Assembly (NCBI RefSeq): GCF_000203815.1
Contig: NW_004457695.1
Location: forward strand, 2,354,054-2,418,053
DNA length: 64,000 nt
Direction: 5' to 3'
DNA from: Cavenderia fasciculata
Lineage: Eukaryota > Evosea > Eumycetozoa > Acytosteliales > Cavenderiaceae
Shown: piece by piece, positions 59,062 through 64,000 of the stretch
Numbering within the stretch: the stretch's first letter is position 1
How the letters are laid out: every line of letters starts with the position of its first letter
Notes under the pieces: model-generated
Database searches by the model: none
Seen by the model: the letters and a program-made list of their open reading frames with translations, nothing else
Told to the model about the DNA's origin: nothing
Program-made: the position numbers and the translations under genes

Positions 59062-61787
59062 TTATTTATCTTTTGAAAAACCTCGTAGTACCTCTGCAAA
59101 GTTTTCATCAAATATTAATTTTCCTTCATCTTTTTGGAGTTGAGCAAGACGTAGGATGGCAACACAACTGACTTGACCGGCATCGACCGCCAGATCAAGT
59201 GGAGTTTTGCCATCCCTGTTGGGGACGGATAAGAGTTGCACGCCTTTCATTATGAGTAATATACATCCAATGGAATTGCCTATCTGTGCAGCGATATGCA
59301 ATCCAGTGTTTCCGTTGCTGTCTAGAGTCGAAGATTGCGCGCCATTTTGAATCAACATGCACATGTTTTGTGATTGTGCATTGACTACGGCATTATGCAA
59401 AGGTGTTTTGAATGAATTAGAGCCTTGATCCAAAGCCAACGAATTTGGATCGGCGCCACTTGCAATCAACTCTAGTAGCAAAAAGGTGTTGCTCTCTCCA
59501 GCCGCCTTGTACAACATCTTGTTTAGCTCTTCCAATGGTCGTTCAATAAACGACACAAACAATCGTTTGTCATACTTGTCTCGAATCCATCTTGAACGAA
59601 CATCAAAAGTATTGTTTATCGTCGGTTTTACTCTATCTACTGGTACATTTGATTCAAATATTTTGTTTACTCTTTCATTTCCTATACATTTCATCATCTA
59701 AAATAGTAAAATAAAAAAAAGGTTAACATTAATGTCCTTTTTCTTTCTATATATATATATATTTTTTGTCTTTTCATTACATTTAATAATTCTGGTTCCC
59801 ATTTATCCAATACTAAAGATCTAACTTTTGTTATGTGTACACCCAAACCTCTGTGAATGCCCGAACAATCTATACAAACAATACTTCCAAAATTAATGGA
59901 TGCCCAGTCGGGATCCTTTGCATTGCAATCACAACAAACGGTATTTGAAGGGTCCAACGATCTAAGAATGGTGAGTGGCGTATCATTATCATCAATTATT
60001 ACATTATTCATTAGATTGTATTGACTGTTACTATTATTACATGTGATTGCAATATTATTACCAGAGGTTGTAGTTTGTAATTTACTTGTTGGTTTTGAAT
60101 CTTCTAATAGAGAAAAAAAAATAGAAAAATAAATAACGGTTAGATGAATGATATATAGAGTATGGCTAGTTGGTTATATTGGTTATATTATTATATATAC
60201 TTGGAGAAATATTATTTAATAAATTGGCAGTAGAATTTTGAATGACTTGAATCCATTCCATCATACTTTCTTGAGAATCTGCTTGAAGGATGATGGATCG
60301 GTCTGGAGAAAGTACTTCGAAACAATTTCTACGATCGAGATCCTCTCTCATTCTAACGGTCGTCAAGAATAGATCAAATACATGTGAAGGTGTTGTTTCA
60401 TTTCCATTACGATAGTATGATAGTTTACCATCTTCACATGAAAAGAAACGTCTGCTGTAAGAGTAATCTGATCGCTTAAATAAATACCCTTTCTTTGACA
60501 AACTATTATTGGTACGATTCTGCATAAAATGAATACCACCATTCACAGGACTTCCAGGTGGATGTGATTGAGTTGGTGATGCTGAACTTAATGTTTTCTA
60601 GAAAAAAATAACAATTATTATTATTGATGTTGAGAGAGAGTGTGTGTGTACTTGTGTACTTTTTTTGATTTGATGATTAACTTACACCAATTAATTCCTT
60701 TTTATCATGAGTTTGTCTTTTCTTTTCATCTTCATAGTGTTTTCTAGTTGATTGTAGGTAGGTTGAAAAGATTCTCATGTGTGGTTCCAAATCACGGAAT
60801 AATTCATAACCTTGGTGGAAAAAGGTGGATTGTGCGTGAAGGTAGACAAAGAACAACTCGAGGAATTCGAATCGTCTACGTGCCTGTACTTCATTCATTT
60901 TTTCGACCATATCCAACCCATATTGAACACGTGATTTGTAAATGTCGTTTACCTCTTGACCGACCTCTTCAATCTTGCTATTGTTCTTCTTTTTGATCTG
61001 TCCCAATTTACCAACTGCAACCTCGTGCAATTGACTATACTTGTCATATTTCTTATAGTGTTCTTTGACTTGTTTCAAATCATTTTCTGCAAATTCTTGT
61101 AATGGATTATGAATTAATGCTTCCATTTCAAAGTGCTAAAAAAGAAATCAATGAATGAATAAGTAAAGAGCTATAGCAACCTTATTATTATTCTTTTGAC
61201 ATACCAATACTTCTCTATAATTACAAATCTCTTTTAATGCGTTTGTGAATTTAATCATTCCCTTTTCCAATAGTTCATCATTTACCTTTGCATCCAATCT
61301 ATAGTCCAACAAACCATCAGCAAATGATTTAAATGATGAGTTGTATTCTAAAAAGAGTAAAAGAGTAATAATTATGTATGATGATTAGATAAATATATCT
61401 CTTGTGATTTATAGATCATGTGATCTTGTTCCTGCTTTTTGATTGATTCATACCAATACCCAATTCACAACTTTGTTTTGCACTCTTTAATATCTTTTTG
61501 ATACCTGAACCCAAATCTTCAATGTTGAGCTCAGTGTCTTTGACTTGCTTTTTGAATTGGGGAGAGTCATCGAGGGCATCCATCAAGGGAATGGAACCTT
61601 CAAATGTATTGAGATAGTTTGGTTGTTGGTTTTGAAGTTGCTGTTGTTGGTACAGTGTCGGTGTGGTTGTCGATATGTTGCTGTGTATGAGAGGGTTGCT
61701 TCCTCCCGATATTCCAGGTGATAACCCTTGTTGTCCACCACCTGTAGCGGCGGTACTTGGAATAGAAATATGACCGCTGCTATTCAT
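59062..61787 (-). CDS. acapA: ACAP-type ArfGAP with BAR, PH and ankyrin repeats
   Basis: Six exons, 61787-61454, 61347-61205, 61135-60686, 60597-60201, 60103-59781 and 59697-59062, join in frame to 760 residues. In order: a Ser/Gln-rich start; a BAR domain (about 75-305, [20 protein letters not shown] to the helix before KKELIG); a PH domain (about 340-430, [18 protein letters not shown]); an ArfGAP zinc finger ([17 protein letters not shown], then [20 protein letters not shown] with the catalytic Arg); and about three ankyrin repeats ([33 protein letters not shown]). It should stimulate GTP hydrolysis by Arf6-like GTPases at curved membranes. Dictyostelium has two such genes, acapA and acapB, and which this matches is unsure. 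Confidence 0.94.
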
Positions 61788-62186
61788 CTTGTTGATCTTT
61801 TATCTTTTATCTTTGATCTTTGTTGAATGAATTGTTAACTAGTTACTACTACTACTATTGTTGTTTGAAGGGGTTGTTGTTGTTGTTTACTACTTGATTG
61901 TTTGTTTTGATCAAACAAGATTGTTAGTGCTAGGTTTGGTTGGTTGCAAAAAAAACAAAAAAACAATAAATAAATAATCGTGTTGTTAGTTGTGGAGGGT
62001 GAGGAGGAGATATGATCTGTGGTTGTTGTTGCTTATGTAGTTGGAATATTAGAGATATGACAATGAATAAGAGATAATGATGACAATAATAATGATAATG
62101 ATAATGATGATGATGAGATAACAATAATATAGGTAGGTACTATACACACTATTTACACAAACTACTGACAAAGTTAAAACTAAAAG
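61788..62186. promoter_or_regulatory. Upstream region of the ACAP gene
   Basis: A 400-base spacer with CTTTTATCTTTGATC-type repeats just before the ACAP ATG and a (GAT/AAT)n microsatellite near 62070-62118. If the ORF at 62187 is real, it is a divergent promoter. Confidence 0.4.
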
Positions 62187-62426
62187 ATGGTACAAAGAAA
62201 ATTTATCAAGAGGGAAAACAAAGGGTTGTTGCTTTTGGTGATCAAAAAAAAAAAAAGAGACGAAAAAAATCAACCAATTAAAAATAGACCAATTCAAAGA
62301 TTGAATACCATTGGTTCCCTGCCCTCCCTCTCAAACGACAACACCAACAATTTAGATAACTTTAGAGATATAGGTTTAGGTTTATTTAGAAGTATGATCG
62401 GTCTGATCTTTCTAATTTGGTTATGA
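62187..62426 (+). CDS. Possible small tail-anchored protein, 79 residues
   Basis: The ORF begins MVQRKFIKRENKGLLLL, passes a Lys/Arg-rich part (over a run of about 13 A residues), then reads RLNTIGSLPSLSNDNTNNLDNFRD and ends with a hydrophobic stretch GLGLFRSMIGLIFLIWL before TGA. The C-terminal half has better codon composition than the surrounding spacer and would form a tail anchor. The N-terminal half may be leader rather than coding, and an unseen upstream exon is possible. I cannot name a family, and the ORF may be chance. Confidence 0.3.
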   Translation: MVQRKFIKRENKGLLLLVIKKKKRDEKNQPIKNRPIQRLNTIGSLPSLSNDNTNNLDNFRDIGLGLFRSMIGLIFLIWL

Positions 62427-63060
62427 ATGTGGAATCTATATATTGTTGGTGCTTTTAAAAAGAACATATAGTATGGTACGCTAAAGAAGTGTTGTTTGTA
62501 TCATCGTGATGAAGATAATAAGTAATGGTGGTACTCGAGTTTTGTTTCAAATTGTACAATCGATATGTATGGTGCAAAGTTATATAACACACAACTTTGT
62601 AGATGGTTTTAACATTTCAACCATACCGACCGACTGACCGACTGACTGACTGGTAGTTTGCACCATCTTCTCACACTCCTATTGCAAAGCACACGCACAC
62701 ACATACACACACATAAGTAGATGGATACAACAACAACAAACACTATAGCTAAATCTCATTGATAACCACCCCCGATTTCATCAATGAAGGTACTTTTGGT
62801 GAGAGAGAAAGATCATTCAAATAGTGGTCGGATAGGATTGGATTGGATACCGCTACACTAACACTTTTTTGAGTGTAGGATAGGAGGATAAGAAGAATGC
62901 TGAATATTAATAATGTATACGACAATAAGTGACCTACCTACCTTTACAACAACATTGTTTTTCAACTATTTTAATCTTAATAATATAGTTATTTAAATAT
63001 ACTATATTTATAAACAAATATTAAATATCTATTTATATATATCTATTTATATATTTAGAA
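62427..63060. other. Spacer before the dehydrogenase gene
   Basis: This AT-rich stretch of about 630 bases has a CA-rich block at 62690-62715, (CTGAC)n-like repeats near 62628-62652 and TA-rich sequence before 63061. I see no gene in it. Confidence 0.4.
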
Positions 63061-64000
63061 ATGAATCCACAAACACTATTAAATCCAAATTGGTATATTA
63101 CAGGTAGTTCAAAAGGATTGGGATTGAGTGCAGTCATTATATTGTTAAAAAGAGGATATAATGTGGCTGCTACCACTAGAGATAAACAAGGACTCATTAA
63201 AAATGTTAAAAAGGAATTAGAGAATGACTCGGTCACACTTGGACAGTTGGAATCTCGTTTCCTACCACTTCAAGTTGACTTGGTCAATGAAAAGAGTGTC
63301 AAAGAATCGATCGATTCAACTATCGCCAAGTTTGGTTCGATCGATGTTATTGTAAATAATGCTGGTTATGGTTTAAGTGGTGCTGTTGGTAAATATATAA
63401 TATAATAGTTTAAATATTAATCAATAGAGAATTAAATTAAATTAAATTAATTTAATATTATTTCAACTACTATTACTATTACTACAAAATAATTTAATTA
63501 ATTAGAGGAACTAAGTGATAAAGATATTAGAAAACAATTTGATATTAATTTCTTTGGTATGGTGAATGTTGTACGTGCAGCATTACCACATATGAGAGAA
63601 TATGCAAAGGATACAATTAACCATCCACTGGGAGCTAGAATATTTAATATTGGTTCAATTGGTGGATTCAGTGCAGGTATATCATTTAGTGTCTATTGTA
63701 GTTCGAAAGCAGCTATGGATTGTTTGACAGAAGGTCTACAAATAGAGTTGGAACAATTTAAAAATATTCATGTCATTTCAGTGATGCCAGGTGTCTTTAG
63801 AACCGATTTCCTTGGAGGTTCGTTGGAGCAGACCACCAAACCTATATCAGCATACACAGATGTACGTGACAACATGCATGAAAGACTCACCCAACACCAT
63901 GGCCACCAACAAGGTGATCCCAACAAAGCCATAGAAGCTCTCATTAAAGTATCTCAATACCCTTCACCACCCAAACGTTTGTTCCTTGGTAGTGATGCAT
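63061..64000 (+). CDS. Short-chain dehydrogenase/reductase (partial, cut by window end)
   Basis: Exon 1 (63061-63388) and exon 2 (63506 onward, still open at 64000) join at phase 1 and give at least 274 residues. The Rossmann start has WYITGSSKGLGLSAV (TGxxxGxG cofactor motif), then VDLVNEKSV, the NNAGYG motif, the catalytic Ser in IFNIGSIGGFSA and the YCSSKAA pair (Tyr-x3-Lys), and VMPGVFRTDF. All catalytic residues are present, so it is an intact classical SDR using NAD(P)H. The substrate is unknown. The sequence ends in KRLFLGSDA with no stop, so the C-terminus lies outside the window. Related amoebal SDRs often occur in families. Confidence 0.92.

Noticed and set aside
1-64000. Search by eye for tRNA genes, transposons, retroelements and CRISPR-like arrays
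   Set aside because: No tRNA arm consensus, terminal repeats, transposase or reverse-transcriptase motifs, or regularly spaced repeats were found; the simple repeats present are microsatellites.

Overview
The window is nuclear DNA of a dictyostelid social amoeba. The evidence is AT-rich spacers full of homopolymers, genes split by short AT-rich introns that mostly begin GTAAGT or GTATGT and end in AG, long Asn, Gln and Ser runs inside proteins, and gene families typical of Dictyostelia (an EGF/IPT adhesion protein like ComC, a Dnmt2-type methyltransferase, a BAR-PH-ArfGAP-ankyrin protein, small ML-domain secreted proteins). Spacers are less extremely AT-rich than in D. discoideum and some exons are GC-rich, so another dictyostelid lineage is more likely, but the species cannot be fixed by eye.

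Layout. 0-13 kb: a glutathione S-transferase (-), transcription elongation factor SPT5 (+), an FG nucleoporin with RanBP2-type zinc fingers (+) and two tandem ML-domain secreted proteins (+). 13-25.3 kb: RMC1 of the Mon1-Ccz1 complex (-), an F-box-like protein (+), a Gln/Pro-rich protein (-) and condensin II subunit D3 (-). 27-41 kb: a 1,546-residue protein of unknown function (+), an alpha-solenoid-like protein (-), a seven-helix THH1/TOM1/TOM3-like membrane protein (-) and another helical unknown (+). 41-48.2 kb: a small RhoGAP with a VPS13-like N-terminal segment (+), ribosomal stalk protein P1 (+), two tandem miniature two-exon genes too short for an ORF search (+), Dnmt2 (-) and a 137-residue unknown (+). 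48.4-61.8 kb is an all-minus run: U1A/U2B''-type RRM protein, ComC-like adhesion protein, ribosomal protein L5, MBOAT acyltransferase and ACAP-type ArfGAP. The right edge cuts a short-chain dehydrogenase (+).

The genes do not form one pathway; this is ordinary housekeeping gene order with several divergent pairs sharing 0.4-1.8 kb spacers. The less ordinary items are: the pair of miniature genes at 44.5-45.2 kb with matching architecture and 3' flanks; a candidate small RNA gene between them with a DUSE-like and a TATA-like element on the minus strand; the RhoGAP/VPS13-like fusion; the ComC-like gene built from near-equal phase 1-1 exons; a duplicated zinc-finger module in the nucleoporin; and two genes (RMC1 and the Gln/Pro-rich gene) whose reading frame is broken by about one base in the given sequence, which may be assembly error. 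I saw no transposon, retroelement, tRNA gene or CRISPR array. Exon boundaries were derived by hand from splice consensus, frame continuity and family alignment from memory.
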